A stretch of 64,000 nt of DNA from Pelomonas sp. Root1237 (GTDB lineage: Bacteria; Pseudomonadota; Gammaproteobacteria; Burkholderiales; Burkholderiaceae_C). Of the stretch, positions 30,296 to 39,352 are shown in pieces. The notes beneath the pieces are model-generated. The model had not been told where the DNA came from. It did not search any database and was given only the letters and a program-made list of their open reading frames with translations. The stretch lies in assembly GCF_001425055.1 (NCBI RefSeq), contig NZ_LMDK01000001.1, positions 385,845 to 449,844 on the forward strand. The letters run 5' to 3'. The position numbers and the translations under genes were made by a program. Each line of letters opens with the position of its first letter. The stretch's first letter is position 1.

Positions 30296-30546
30296 GCAAG
30301 ACCATCAACCCCGACGCCGCTCGCCCCGAGGGCAAGCCGTCGCTGCCGCACGAGCGTGACCAGCAGAACTCGGCGACCAATGCCAAGCCCGACCCTCAGG
30401 TGGATCGTGCGGCGCGCGATCTGAAGCAGGGTCAGGTTGACACTGACCTGCGCGCTACGCCGGGGCTGGATGCCGATCGCCGCGGCGGCATGGTGAAGGG
30501 TGGCGAGCACGGCGCGGCCGACAGCAAACCACGGCCCAACCGCTGA
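30292..30546 (+). CDS. Small disordered hydrophilic protein of unknown function
   Basis: 84 residues, rich in Asp, Lys, Arg, Pro and Gly, and almost without hydrophobic core residues (DPQVDRAARDLKQGQVDTDL, GLDADRRGGMVKGGEHGAAD). It is translationally coupled to the preceding gene by an ATGA overlap. No domain is recognised. It probably stays unfolded alone. Its upstream partner and third-position GC support coding. Confidence 0.7.
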   Translation: MSKTINPDAARPEGKPSLPHERDQQNSATNAKPDPQVDRAARDLKQGQVDTDLRATPGLDADRRGGMVKGGEHGAADSKPRPNR

Positions 30547-30621
30547 CGGTCCTGGGACGAATGGCGCCCTGGCCGGGGCGAAGCGCCGAGGCGCAGCCCC
30601 TGCCCGGGCTAACCTCGCGGC

Positions 30622-31689
30622 ATGACCATCCTGCCGCGCCGCTGGCGCCTGCCTTATGTCGCCGTGCTGGCCATCATCGGCCTGCTGCTGAGCATCTCCG
30701 CGCTGCAGACCTACCGCCTTTCGGGCGGCACCCACCCCTGGGAGCCGTTCCTGTGGGAGTTCAGCTCGGTCAGCGTCATCGGCCTGCTGGCCCTGGGTGT
30801 GCATGCCTTGCTGGGCCAACTGCGGGGCCGGTCCTGGCAGCGCCAGCTGGCGGCGCATGCGGCCGCGATGCCCCTGTTCAGCCTGCTGCACATCGCCGGC
30901 ATGTTCGGCCTGCGTTTTGCGGTCTACGGCCTCGCAGGCGTGGACTACCACCCAGACGATCTGGCCACGGTGCTTGTCTTTGAGGGTGGCAAGGACGCCG
31001 TCAGCTATCTCAGCTTCTGCCTGATCTCGCGCGGGGTCTGGATGGCCCAGGCGGCGGCCCTGCGCGCGCAGGAGCTGGACCGGGCTCGCCGCGAGCTCGC
31101 CGAGGTGAGGCTGGCCCGCCTGGCCGACCAGGTGCAGCCGCACTTCCTGTTCAATACGCTCAACCTCATCAGCTCGGTGATGTACGAGGACGTGCCGCGC
31201 GCCGACAAGCTGCTGTGCCAGCTCGCCGACCTGCTGCGCCAGACGCTGGCAGCCCAACAGCGCGCCGAGCACACGGTGGGCGAGGAGCTGGCGCTGGTGC
31301 AGCCCTTCCTCGCGCTGATGCAGGCCCGCTTCGGGCCGGAGCGGCTGGTCGTGCATATCGAGACCGACGAGGCGGCGAGCGCCTGCCGGCTGCCTGCTCT
31401 GCTGTTGTTGGCGCCGGTGGAGAACGCCGTCAAGCATGACGTGGCGCGGCATCGCGGCCGCGTCACGGTCAGCGTCGTCGCGAAGCGCGTCGGCGAGCGG
31501 CTGCATCTGAAGGTCAGCAACCATGGCGACACCCCTGTGCCCGATTCGCCGCCTGACCCTGATGGCGGCCTGGGGCTGCGCAATCTGCGGGAGCGGCTGG
31601 AAGCCCGCTATGCCGATGCTGCCAGCGTCAATTTCGGGCCCGACGGTGGCGGCATGAGCTTGACGTTGGAGCTGCCATGCGCGCGCTGA
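30622..31689 (+). CDS. LytS/AlgZ-type sensor histidine kinase
   Basis: 355 residues. The N-terminal half has about four membrane helices (LPYVAVLAIIGLLLSI; VSVIGLLALGVHALLG). It is followed by a cytoplasmic helix and the His_kinase domain with phospho-acceptor motif QVQPHFLFNTLN. The ATP-binding part shows APVENAVKHDV and GGLGLRNLRERLEARY. It overlaps the LytTR regulator gene by 13 bases, a classic coupled two-component pair. No separate sensory domain is visible. Confidence 0.93.
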   Translation: MTILPRRWRLPYVAVLAIIGLLLSISALQTYRLSGGTHPWEPFLWEFSSVSVIGLLALGVHALLGQLRGRSWQRQLAAHAAAMPLFSLLHIAGMFGLRFAVYGLAGVDYHPDDLATVLVFEGGKDAVSYLSFCLISRGVWMAQAAALRAQELDRARRELAEVRLARLADQVQPHFLFNTLNLISSVMYEDVPRADKLLCQLADLLRQTLAAQQRAEHTVGEELALVQPFLALMQARFGPERLVVHIETDEAASACRLPALLLLAPVENAVKHDVARHRGRVTVSVVAKRVGERLHLKVSNHGDTPVPDSPPDPDGGLGLRNLRERLEARYADAASVNFGPDGGGMSLTLELPCAR

Positions 31690-32369
31690 TCGTCGACGAC
31701 GAGCCCGCCGCGCGCGCCAAGCTGCGCCGCCTGCTGGCGGCCGAGACGGACGTGGCCGAGCTGATGGAGGCGCCCGACGCGCCGTCGGCCCTGGCCCTCG
31801 TGCGTTCGCTCGCCACGCCGCCCGACCTGGCCCTGCTCGACATCGAGATGCCCGGCGGCAACGGCGTGCAACTGGCCGCCGCGCTGCGCGAGGCCGGTGT
31901 GCGCTGCATCATCTTCTCGACGGCGCACGCCGAGCACGCGCTGCAGGCCTTCGAGCTTGCGGCGCTGGACTATCTGCTCAAGCCCTACACGGCCGAGCGG
32001 CTGGCCGCGGCGCTGGCGCGCGTGCGCGAGTCGCTGGCGCGCCCCGCGGCGCCAGTGGGCGAGTGGTGGGTTGAAGGCGAGCGCATTGCGCTGGCCGAAG
32101 TGCAATGGATCTCGGCAGCCGACAACTACATCGAGCTGCACCTGCCCCCGCGCAGCCTGCTGGAGCGCGCCACGCTGGCCGATGCGCTGGGCCGCCCCGG
32201 CTGGGCCGCGCGCTTTGTACGCGTGCACCGCAGCCACGCGGTGAATCCGGTGCATGTGAAGCGCATCGAGCGCCTGTCCAGTGGCGAGGCCGTGCTGACG
32301 TTGAGTTGCGGCGGAACGCTGCGGGTGTCACGCGGCTATCGCGGGGTTCTTGACGCGATCGCCGGCTGA
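31677..32369 (+). CDS. LytTR-family response regulator
   Basis: 230 residues. Receiver domain: acidic pocket in IVDDEPAARAKLRRLL, phospho-acceptor Asp in DLALLDIEMPGGNGV, conserved Lys in LDYLLKPYTAERL. LytTR DNA-binding domain from about residue 125: WISAADNYIELHL, FVRVHRSHAVNPVHVKRIER and the terminal SRGYRGVLDAIAG. It is coupled to the kinase upstream. LytTR proteins bind direct repeats; no obvious target pair was seen in the short gaps nearby. Confidence 0.95.
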   Translation: MRALIVDDEPAARAKLRRLLAAETDVAELMEAPDAPSALALVRSLATPPDLALLDIEMPGGNGVQLAAALREAGVRCIIFSTAHAEHALQAFELAALDYLLKPYTAERLAAALARVRESLARPAAPVGEWWVEGERIALAEVQWISAADNYIELHLPPRSLLERATLADALGRPGWAARFVRVHRSHAVNPVHVKRIERLSSGEAVLTLSCGGTLRVSRGYRGVLDAIAG

Positions 32370-32453
32370 CGGTCGATACGTGTGCTAACGAAGCAAGCCG
32401 CTGACCGGGTTAGCATCGTCGCCCAATCAAAAGGCCACAGGCCGGGGGGCGCG

Positions 32454-33977
32454 ATGGGCAGGCGTGTGTGGTGGGCGTTGATGGCCTCTTGCCTGGTGTT
32501 GGCCGCCTGCGGCGGCGGTGGTGGCGGGGGGTCGAGCACGCCGGGCGACACGACCACGCCGGTGACCCCGTCCAACGACATCGGCGCCCACATGTCGATG
32601 TCCAGCGTGACCGTGGAGCGCGACCTTTACCGGCGCAACCAGGTCGAGAAGGTCGAGCTCGCGCTGCTGGTGGATCGTCCGCCCGCCGAGGGCTACTACT
32701 ACCGCGTGACCTACACGAAAAAGGCCCTGAACTTCATTGGCGAATCACCGCGCACCGACTCGGGGCTGGACCTGCAGGTCGGGTTGTCGTCTCCTGGCGT
32801 GCTCGGTTTGGGCAGCTATGACGACACGATCACCGTCGAGGTCTGCATCGATTCGAAATGCGCCACGCCCGCGCGCGGCAGCCCCTTCGTCGTGCCGGTC
32901 AAACTCAAGGTGGGCTACTTCGCCGAAACCGAGGCCGGGCTGCCGCAGCAGGTCCTGGCCGACGCCGTCACTTTGCCGCATGACGTCGTTGCCGCCGCCT
33001 ACAGCGCGAGCCTGGATGCCGTCGTGTCGGTGTCCAAGGCGCCGACCGCCGCGCTGAACCTGCGCTCGCTCGCCGATGGGCAGACGCGCAGCGTCGCGCT
33101 GGCCTCGGTGCCGACCTCGGTGGCGCTGTCGCCCGACGGCCGGCGCGCGGCAGTGGGGCATGACGGCGCCGTTTCATTCGTCGACCTCGTGCCGGCCACG
33201 CCGGGCGCGGCGATGGCGGTCAGCCGGTTTGCGGTCAGCATGCCGGTCGGCGCCGTCGTGCTGGACGGCCAGGGCCGCATCTACGCCTTCGGCTCGGCGC
33301 CGACCTGGGCCTACCTGCACTGGGTGGACACGGCCAACGGCATCGACAAGACCGCCACGGCCAACATCTACAGCCCGGTGCGGCCGGTACTGCACGCCGC
33401 CGGTGACCGCATCTATTTCTCGACCCGGGACGTCTCGCCCAACGACATCTACAACGTCACGCTGGAAGCCACTGGCCCGCGTGATGCCGTCGATTCGCCC
33501 TATCACGGCGACTATGAAATCTGCGGCCAGGTGTGGACCTCGGCAACCAGCTCACGGCTGTACACCGCCTGCGGCAAGGTCTTCACGGCGTCCAGCGATC
33601 CAAGCCTGGACATGCGCTATGCCGGCTCCTTCGCGATGTCGGCGTCAACGTCAACGGCCAGCTTCGGCTATGCGGCGCTGTCCATCAGCGACAGCCTCGT
33701 GAGCAACCAGCTCGTGGTGCTGGAGCAGGACAAGTTCAATTGCGATCCTCGCCTGGACATGCTCTACGCCTGCTTCACACGGGTCGGCACCTTCAACGCG
33801 ACCGACATGGCGTTGCAGGCGCGTGCCTCGCTGGCGCCTGTCACCGTGGGCGCGGACCGCTTCGCGCAGGTTGGCCGCTATGTTTTCCATCGTGTCAACA
33901 GCAAGGCGGTGCTGCTGACCGAGCTGCGCGGCGCGCCCGACGCGGCGGCCAGCATCCGGCTCAGCAGCCTGCCCTGA
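32454..33977 (+). CDS. Lipoprotein with Gly-rich linker, probable beta-propeller
   Basis: 507 residues. Signal peptide with lipobox VLAACGGGGGGGSS: the Cys is followed by a poly-Gly linker common in Burkholderiales surface lipoproteins. After an N-terminal beta domain (residues about 40-165) come repeated units such as VALASVPTSVALSPDGRRAA and AVVLDGQGRIYAFGSAPTWA, which look like propeller blades. No catalytic motif is seen. Start ATG 32454 follows a GGGGGG stretch; an upstream in-frame ATG at 32382 would bury the signal. It follows the two-component pair at 84 bases and may be its target. Confidence 0.8.
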   Translation: MGRRVWWALMASCLVLAACGGGGGGGSSTPGDTTTPVTPSNDIGAHMSMSSVTVERDLYRRNQVEKVELALLVDRPPAEGYYYRVTYTKKALNFIGESPRTDSGLDLQVGLSSPGVLGLGSYDDTITVEVCIDSKCATPARGSPFVVPVKLKVGYFAETEAGLPQQVLADAVTLPHDVVAAAYSASLDAVVSVSKAPTAALNLRSLADGQTRSVALASVPTSVALSPDGRRAAVGHDGAVSFVDLVPATPGAAMAVSRFAVSMPVGAVVLDGQGRIYAFGSAPTWAYLHWVDTANGIDKTATANIYSPVRPVLHAAGDRIYFSTRDVSPNDIYNVTLEATGPRDAVDSPYHGDYEICGQVWTSATSSRLYTACGKVFTASSDPSLDMRYAGSFAMSASTSTASFGYAALSISDSLVSNQLVVLEQDKFNCDPRLDMLYACFTRVGTFNATDMALQARASLAPVTVGADRFAQVGRYVFHRVNSKAVLLTELRGAPDAAASIRLSSLP

Positions 33978-34063
33978 GAGGCTGAGAGCCGTTGGCCCCT
34001 GGGGCGGCGCCACTCGCCCCAGCGCGCTGGCTCGCGCGCCGGGCCACCGCGAAGCTGGCGGCC

Positions 34064-35284
34064 ATGAACACGAACCGCCTCCCCTTCCTTGACGGCCTGC
34101 GCGTTGCCGCCTTCGCGCTGCTGATCCCGTATCACGTCGGCATGTACTACGTGACCTGGGACTGGCATGTGAAGAGCCCCGCGGCCAGCGGCGCCCTCGA
34201 GCCCTTTATGCAGCTCAGCTCGCCGTGGCGACTGGGCCTGCTCTTCCTGATTGCCGGCGCGGCCTGCCAGGGGCTGTTCACCAAGCGCGGCGCCCTGGGC
34301 ACGCTGAAGGACCGCTCGCTGCGCCTGCTGCTGCCGCTGCTCTTCGGCATGGCCGTCATCGTCACGCCGCAGGCCTATTTCGAGGTGCTGACCAAGGTGC
34401 CGGCACAGTTGCCCGGCGACGGCGGCTACCTCGACTTCTGGCAGGCCTACCTGAAGGGCGGCAAATACTGCCGCGGCCAAGACTGCATGGACGTGCCGAC
34501 CTGGAACCACCTGTGGTTCCTGCCCTATCTGTGGCTGTATGCGGTGCTGGGGGCGCTGCTGGCCCGTTTCATCCGCCTGCGGGGCGAGCTGCGGCTGCCC
34601 ACCTGGGCCTGGCTGCTGCTGCCGGCAGTGCCGCTGGCGCTGATGCGCATCTTCATCAAGCCGCGGTTCCCGGTCGAGCACGACCTGGTGCATGACCTCT
34701 ACAACCACCTGCAATACGGCTGGCTGTTTGCCATCGGCTGGGCCAGCCGCACGCCGTTGGCGCAAGACTTCTGGGCGGCGGCATTGCGGTTGCGCTGGGT
34801 GGCCCTCGGCGTCTCGCTGGCGGGCTGGGCCGTGCTGATGGTCTTCAGCCAGCAGTACGCCGAGGCGACGCCGAGCGATGCCGTCCTGACCGCCGCCCGC
34901 ACGCTGCGGGGCTCGCTGACCTGGTTTGCCATCGTCGCCGCGGGCGGATGGGCCCAGCGCGCCTTCACGAAGGAGTCGCCGCTGCTGCGCGAGGCGAGCA
35001 AGGCGGTGTTCTGCCTCTACATCCTGCACCAGAGCGTCATCGTCGTGCTGAGCCAGTGGCTCAAACCTCTGGCCCTGCCCTGGGGGCTGGAGGCGGTGCT
35101 GCTGATCGTGCTGACCTTTGCCATCAGCGGCGGCGCCTATCTCGTGCTGCGCCGCGTGCCGGGGCTGGCGTTGCTGGTCGGCATTCAGCGCACGCCGCGC
35201 AAGGCGCTGCCGTCCACGCCGCGCGTGATGGGGCAGTTGACGACGATGCCCGTCACGTCGAGCTCGACGTCGCCCGAGGCCTGA
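34064..35284 (+). CDS. Acyltransferase-3 / OpgC-like membrane protein
   Basis: 406 residues, about ten membrane helices. The start RLPFLDGLRVAAFALLIPYH carries the family His/Arg features (LDGLR, then His). Further segments are SPWRLGLLFLIAGAACQGLF, TWNHLWFLPYLWLYAVLGAL and a late LYILHQSVIVVLSQWL. Such proteins transfer acyl groups to envelope carbohydrates such as glucans. The last 33 codons, from about 35185, are also coding on the other strand; the tail TPRVMGQLTTMPVTSSSTSP looks non-conserved. Confidence 0.87.
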   Translation: MNTNRLPFLDGLRVAAFALLIPYHVGMYYVTWDWHVKSPAASGALEPFMQLSSPWRLGLLFLIAGAACQGLFTKRGALGTLKDRSLRLLLPLLFGMAVIVTPQAYFEVLTKVPAQLPGDGGYLDFWQAYLKGGKYCRGQDCMDVPTWNHLWFLPYLWLYAVLGALLARFIRLRGELRLPTWAWLLLPAVPLALMRIFIKPRFPVEHDLVHDLYNHLQYGWLFAIGWASRTPLAQDFWAAALRLRWVALGVSLAGWAVLMVFSQQYAEATPSDAVLTAARTLRGSLTWFAIVAAGGWAQRAFTKESPLLREASKAVFCLYILHQSVIVVLSQWLKPLALPWGLEAVLLIVLTFAISGGAYLVLRRVPGLALLVGIQRTPRKALPSTPRVMGQLTTMPVTSSSTSPEA

Positions 35285-35682
35285 GCGTCCAGCACCGCCT
35301 CTTCGGAGCGCAGCTCGCGCGGCGGCCTGGCCGGTTTCCAGCGCACCAGCACCAGCCGCCACAGGGGGCTGTAGTTCGGGTCCGGCCGAGCAGATCCCAC
35401 CGGTGCCGGCCCGGAGGCGAAGACGCTGATCTGCGCGCCGTCGGCAAACTTGTAGACGCGCTCGGTCAGCGAGGTGCTGCCCATGCCCACGGCGCCGGCC
35501 AGGCGCGGCACGTGGTGGATGCCCGCCTGCGCGGCCATCGTCCCGTCGGAGATGTCCGTCGTCACATACTCGACGCGCTTGCCGTCGACCCAGGCCTGCT
35601 GGCGCGGCAGCGTGATGCCGGGTGGCGCAGCGCAGGCGGACAGCAGCAGGGCGGGTAGCAGGAACCAGGGAAGGTCTCTCAT
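35185..35682 (-). CDS. Lipoprotein of the DUF7482-like type
   Basis: 165 residues with a signal peptide and lipobox LLSAC. The pattern of short blocks (KRVEYVTTDISDGTMAAQAG, VYKFADGAQISVF, DPNYSPLWRLVLVRWK, LRSEEAVLDAQASGDVELDV, VTGIVVNCPIT) fits secreted proteins annotated as DUF7482 as I recall them. Its role is unknown. It shares 100 bases with the convergent acyltransferase 3' end. It is divergent from the hydrolase gene (69 bases). Confidence 0.72.
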   Translation of the reverse strand: MRDLPWFLLPALLLSACAAPPGITLPRQQAWVDGKRVEYVTTDISDGTMAAQAGIHHVPRLAGAVGMGSTSLTERVYKFADGAQISVFASGPAPVGSARPDPNYSPLWRLVLVRWKPARPPRELRSEEAVLDAQASGDVELDVTGIVVNCPITRGVDGSALRGVR

Positions 35683-35751
35683 GGCGTGGCGGTCGTGCAG
35701 GCCGGGCGGCCCTGGTGCTATGGTGCGCCGCCCGTTCAACGCCCGGCCGCC

Positions 35752-36855
35752 ATGATCGAGAAATTCCTGCCCGCCACGCTGCTGTTTTTCGCCGGCCTGG
35801 CCCATGCCGCGGACGCGCCCGTTGCGCCGCCCCCTGCCGAGCCTGCCTACGCCACCGTGCGGCCCATGATTGCCGACCAGCAGCGCCTCGTGGCGCCGAA
35901 TGCGGTCGAGATCAGCGAGGCCGTCGAGCTGGGTGGGCTCAAGCAATGGGTCACCATCCGCGGCGCCGACAAGGCCAACCCCGTGCTCATCTATGTGCAT
36001 GGCGGCCCGGGTGCCGCCGAGATGGGGCGCAGCTGGCCCTACCAGCGCGGCTGGGAGGACTTCTTCACCGTCGTGCAATGGGACCAGCGCGGCACCGGCA
36101 AGACGCTGCGCCATGGGGGCGAGGCCGCCAACAAGGCCTCGCTGACGCGCCGGCAGATGGCGGACGACCTCATCGAGCTGATCGCCATGGTGCGCCAGCG
36201 CCTCCAGGTCGAGCGCGTCGTCCTACTGGGCCATTCCTGGGGCAATGTCATCGGCCTGGACGCGGCCATGGCCAAGCCGAGCTGGGTCAGCTCCTATGTA
36301 GGTGTCGGGCCGTTGATGAATCTGCAGGCCAACGAAAAGGCGCAATATGAGGCGCTGCTGGCCGAGGCGCGCAAGCGCCATGACACGGTCGCGTTGACCG
36401 AGCTGGAAGCCATCGCGCCCTATCCCGGCGAGGGCGAGATCCCCTTCGCCAAGGTCAATGTCGCACGCAAATGGGTGATGGCCTATGGCGGCCTGGCCGC
36501 CTACCGCGACAACGCCGATTTCTACTTCCGCGCCGCGCGGCTGTCGCCCTATTACGAGTTCGAGGACCGCCTGGCCATCGACCAGGGCGGCCAGTTGTCG
36601 GTGCCGACCTTGCTGCCCGACATGCAGCGCGTCGACCACACGCGCATCCGCGAGACGCGCTTCCCGGTCTTCATGTTCCTCGGCCGCCACGACCTGACCA
36701 CGCCGTCCTCGGTCATCGAACCCTGGTTGACCCAGCTGAAGGCGCCGGTGAAGAAGCTCGTCTGGTTCGAGCACTCGGCGCATCTGGCGCCCCACGAGGA
36801 GCCCGGCAAGTTCCTGCTCGCTCTGGTCGAGCAGGTGCGTCCGTTGGTGCGTTAG
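35752..36855 (+). CDS. Secreted alpha/beta hydrolase, proline-iminopeptidase-like (S33)
   Basis: 367 residues. Signal peptide FLPATLLFFAGLAHAAD. Oxyanion motif HGGPG in LIYVHGGPGAAEMG, then WDQRGTGKT, nucleophile elbow GHSWGN, acid in LGRHDLTTPSSV, and the catalytic His probably in EHSAHLAPHEEP. This order matches peptidase family S33 (prolyl aminopeptidases and related hydrolases). The substrate is unknown. The stop overlaps the end of the convergent HPP gene by four bases. Confidence 0.88.
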   Translation: MIEKFLPATLLFFAGLAHAADAPVAPPPAEPAYATVRPMIADQQRLVAPNAVEISEAVELGGLKQWVTIRGADKANPVLIYVHGGPGAAEMGRSWPYQRGWEDFFTVVQWDQRGTGKTLRHGGEAANKASLTRRQMADDLIELIAMVRQRLQVERVVLLGHSWGNVIGLDAAMAKPSWVSSYVGVGPLMNLQANEKAQYEALLAEARKRHDTVALTELEAIAPYPGEGEIPFAKVNVARKWVMAYGGLAAYRDNADFYFRAARLSPYYEFEDRLAIDQGGQLSVPTLLPDMQRVDHTRIRETRFPVFMFLGRHDLTTPSSVIEPWLTQLKAPVKKLVWFEHSAHLAPHEEPGKFLLALVEQVRPLVR

Positions 36856-37385
36856 TACCAGTACGCCGGATACGCCCGCCGCGTGGCCCGGTGATAAAGC
36901 ACCGCGACGACCACCATCGTCAGCGCACCAAACAGCGTGGGAAAGAGCAAAAAGCCCCACTTGGGTGCGACGAGGAACACGATCACGGGATTGGAGCCCG
37001 CGGGTGGGTGCATCGTCCGCGTGAGCATCATCAATGCCACCGAGACCGCCGCGGCCACGGCGAGCGACCACCACGCCGGGCCGAACACCGCCAGCACCGC
37101 CAGGCCCACCGCTGTGCAGATGAAATGCCCACCGATGACGCTGCGGGGCTGCGAGAAGTGCAGCTCCGGGAAGGTGAACATCATCACTGCGGTCGAGCCG
37201 AAGGAGCCCAGCAGCAGCAGCACGCCCAGGTTGAACGAGCCGATCGCCAGCACGCCAATGATGGTGAACACGCCGGCGCAGGCGAGGACGCCCTGGCTCA
37301 GGGTGTAAGTGGGCGCCCTCGTGGGATGCACGACGGGCGCCGGCACAGGCGGGCGGGCCACGACGTCGGGAGCAAGCTCGCTCAT
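36852..37385 (-). CDS. HPP-family integral membrane protein
   Basis: 177 residues with four or five membrane segments. The family motif HPPAGSNPVIVFL is intact (TRTMHPPAGSNP), preceded by SFGSTAVMMFTFPELHFSQP. In plants a homologue moves nitrite into plastids; bacterial roles are little known. ATG 37385 has GAGGA ten bases upstream, whereas the longer frame to 37430 does not. It lies downstream of the antiporter gene but is separated by an intrinsic terminator. Confidence 0.9.
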   Translation of the reverse strand: MSELAPDVVARPPVPAPVVHPTRAPTYTLSQGVLACAGVFTIIGVLAIGSFNLGVLLLLGSFGSTAVMMFTFPELHFSQPRSVIGGHFICTAVGLAVLAVFGPAWWSLAVAAAVSVALMMLTRTMHPPAGSNPVIVFLVAPKWGFLLFPTLFGALTMVVVAVLYHRATRRAYPAYWY

Positions 37386-37440
37386 GGATGTCCTCGGCAG
37401 GTCTCGGAGTCGCAGCAAGGAGCGCGCCAACTCAGGGCAT

Positions 37441-37470
37441 AAAAAGGGGGCAGGCCTGCAGCCTTGCCCC
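37441..37470 (-). terminator. Intrinsic terminator after the cation antiporter gene
   Basis: On the minus strand GGGGC-A-AGG pairs with CCT-GCCCC around a short loop, followed by CTTTTT (T-run opposite 37441-37445). It lies about 50 bases after the antiporter stop and upstream of the HPP gene. Confidence 0.75.
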
Positions 37471-37522
37471 TGAGAACGCCACCGACACCTCTCAGCGATG
37501 GCGAGGAGAGCGAAACGAGGCC

Positions 37523-38887
37523 TCAGGCCGGGTTGCTGGCCGGCGTGCCGGGCACGGCTTCCAGCTCGCCCGATGCACGCGCCTTGCGGCCGTAGAAGAT
37601 CTCGAACAGCGGCGTGGCCATCATGGTCGTCACCACCGCCATCAGCACCAGCATCGAGAACAGGGCCGGGCCGATGATGCCCTTCTGCAGGCCGATGTTG
37701 ATGATGATGAGCTCCATCAGGCCGCGCGAGTTCATCAGCGCGCCGATGCCCAAAGCGGTGCGGTTGTCTTCACCGGCCATGCGGGCCGCCAGGTAGCAGG
37801 CGCCGAACTTGGCCAGCACCGAGGCGACCAGCACACCGGCGGCGATCAGCAGCAGCTGCACCGAATTGATCATGTCCAGGCGCGTGTTCAGGCCTGAGTA
37901 GGTGAAGAACATCGGCAGCAACAGGATCACCGTGAGCGGCTCGACCTTCTTCTTCAGCTCGGCAGCGAACAGGCCGCGCGGCATGACGGCGCCCAGGATG
38001 AAGCCGCCGAAGATGGCATGGATGCCGACGGCGTCCATGATGAAGGCCGACGTGCAGAAGCAAATCAGCGTGATGCCCAGCACCGTGTTGCTCATGTGGC
38101 CATCACGCTCGACCATGCGGCCCAGCGGGGCCAGCAGCTTCTTGCCGAACAGCATGACGAAGGCCGCCCACAGCACGCCGCCGCCGATGGCCAGCACGGC
38201 CACGCCGGGGCCCGCACCAAAGGCCGCCAGCACCAGGGCCAGCACGCACCAGGAGGCGGCGTCGTCGAAGGCGCCGGCCGTCAGCGTCAGGGTGCCCAGC
38301 GAGGTGTTGGCCAGGCCCTGCTCGTTGATGATGCGGGCCAGCATCGGGAAGGCCGTCAGCGCGATGCAGGCGCCCATGAACAGGGTCGCATTCGCCGTGG
38401 AGATGCCTTCGGCAAACAGCCCGGGAACCTGGAGCAGCAGCGGTGTGATCAGGAAGGCGATGAAGAAGGGCGCCGCGATGCCGGCGAAGGACACGCCCAT
38501 CGCGCTCTTCGCCTTGGTCGCGAAGTGGTCCAGTCGCAGCGTCGTGCCGACCAGGAACATGTACAGCCCCACACCCAGCTGGGCACCGGAGTACAGCACG
38601 CTGCGCATCTCCTTCGGGAAGATGGCGGACTGCACGTCGGGGAAGAACAGGCCCAGCAGCGACGGGCCGAGGATGACGCCCGCGATCATTTCTCCAACCA
38701 CCTGGGGCTGGCCCAGGAATTTGCGGCCGGCCCAGCCAACCACGCGGCACGCCAGCATGATCAGCCCGAGCTGCAGGAAGAAGTGGACGCTGAAATCGCC
38801 CGGCGCGTAGGTCTTGGCGGCCGCGGCCGCAGCGGGACCATGCTTGGCGAACACGTCGCCCATGATGGCAAGAAGGTCGAATTCCAT
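37523..38887 (-). CDS. Cation:proton antiporter, CPA2 family
   Basis: 454 residues, about 12 membrane helices. Family segments: LGQPQVVGEMIAGVILGPSL, GAQLGVGLYMFLVGTTLRLD, ALTAFPMLARIINEQGL, AGAFDDAASWCVLAL (transport Asp), GIHAIFGGFILGAVMPR, and GALMNSRGLMELIIINIGLQ. It exchanges Na+ or K+ for protons across the inner membrane. There is no C-terminal RCK domain. ATG 38887 with AGGAA upstream was chosen; the frame continues 56 codons further with unrelated sequence. Confidence 0.94.
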   Translation of the reverse strand: MEFDLLAIMGDVFAKHGPAAAAAAKTYAPGDFSVHFFLQLGLIMLACRVVGWAGRKFLGQPQVVGEMIAGVILGPSLLGLFFPDVQSAIFPKEMRSVLYSGAQLGVGLYMFLVGTTLRLDHFATKAKSAMGVSFAGIAAPFFIAFLITPLLLQVPGLFAEGISTANATLFMGACIALTAFPMLARIINEQGLANTSLGTLTLTAGAFDDAASWCVLALVLAAFGAGPGVAVLAIGGGVLWAAFVMLFGKKLLAPLGRMVERDGHMSNTVLGITLICFCTSAFIMDAVGIHAIFGGFILGAVMPRGLFAAELKKKVEPLTVILLLPMFFTYSGLNTRLDMINSVQLLLIAAGVLVASVLAKFGACYLAARMAGEDNRTALGIGALMNSRGLMELIIINIGLQKGIIGPALFSMLVLMAVVTTMMATPLFEIFYGRKARASGELEAVPGTPASNPA

Positions 38888-39038
38888 GGCTGTTCCTGTA
38901 GATTTTTTGCCGTTGCCACGCACCGCCGCGCGGTTTTGTACAACGTTGTCTGCCTCTTTTGGTGAAAGCGCTCTCACCACGTGGAACACTTTGCCAGCCG
39001 GGTTTTCAATGTCCATTGGGTCGAACAGATCCGGGCCT

Positions 39039-39084
39039 ATGTACCTACATCCCAATTGCGCGATTGCAGGTAGGTAGGTACATT
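39039..39084 (+). promoter_or_regulatory. Promoter with palindromic operator of the Phd/VapC-halogenase operon
   Basis: Perfect inverted repeat ATGTACCTAC (39039-39048) and GTAGGTACAT (39074-39083), centred on an imperfect AATTGCGCGATT. A -35-like TTGCGC (39056-39061) and a -10-like TACATT (39079-39084) are 17 bases apart, so the operator covers the promoter. This fits autoregulation by the antitoxin. The predicted transcription start falls only a few bases before the ATG at 39094. Confidence 0.7.
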
Positions 39085-39093
39085 GGCGAGGCC

Positions 39094-39345
39094 ATGAAAC
39101 TGCTCACCAGCCGCGATTTCAACCGTGACGTCAGCCTCGCCAAGCGGGCGGCGCAGGTCGAGCCGGTCGTCATCACCGACCGCGGCCAGCCCACTCATGT
39201 GCTGATGAGCATTGCCGAGTACCGCCGCCTGACCGGCGAGGGCGAGAGCATCCTGGAGCTGCTGGCCATGCCCGAGGTCGTGACGATCGATGCGGCCGAC
39301 GCCGCGGCCGATGGCGCCTGGGATCACCGCGAAAACCTCCCCTGA
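39094..39345 (+). CDS. Phd/YefM-family antitoxin
   Basis: 83 residues. Start KLLTSRDFNRDVSLAKRAAQ and PVVITDRGQPTHVLMSIAEY are the typical Phd/YefM DNA-binding and dimer core. The C-terminus (LELLAMPEVVTIDAADAAAD) would wrap the toxin. Seven bases separate it from the toxin gene. It probably represses its own promoter through the palindrome just upstream. Confidence 0.93.
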   Translation: MKLLTSRDFNRDVSLAKRAAQVEPVVITDRGQPTHVLMSIAEYRRLTGEGESILELLAMPEVVTIDAADAAADGAWDHRENLP

Positions 39346-39352
39346 GGGCGCC

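Noticed and set aside
33999-34022. Perfect eight-pair hairpin CTGGGGCG/CGCCCCAG after the lipoprotein gene
   Set aside because: No T-run follows on either strand, and such GC stems are frequent in this genome, so it was not called a terminator.
38888-39055. N-terminal extension of the CPA2 antiporter to 39055
   Set aside because: The extra residues are not family-like, whereas ATG 38887 has AGGAA upstream and gives the usual length.
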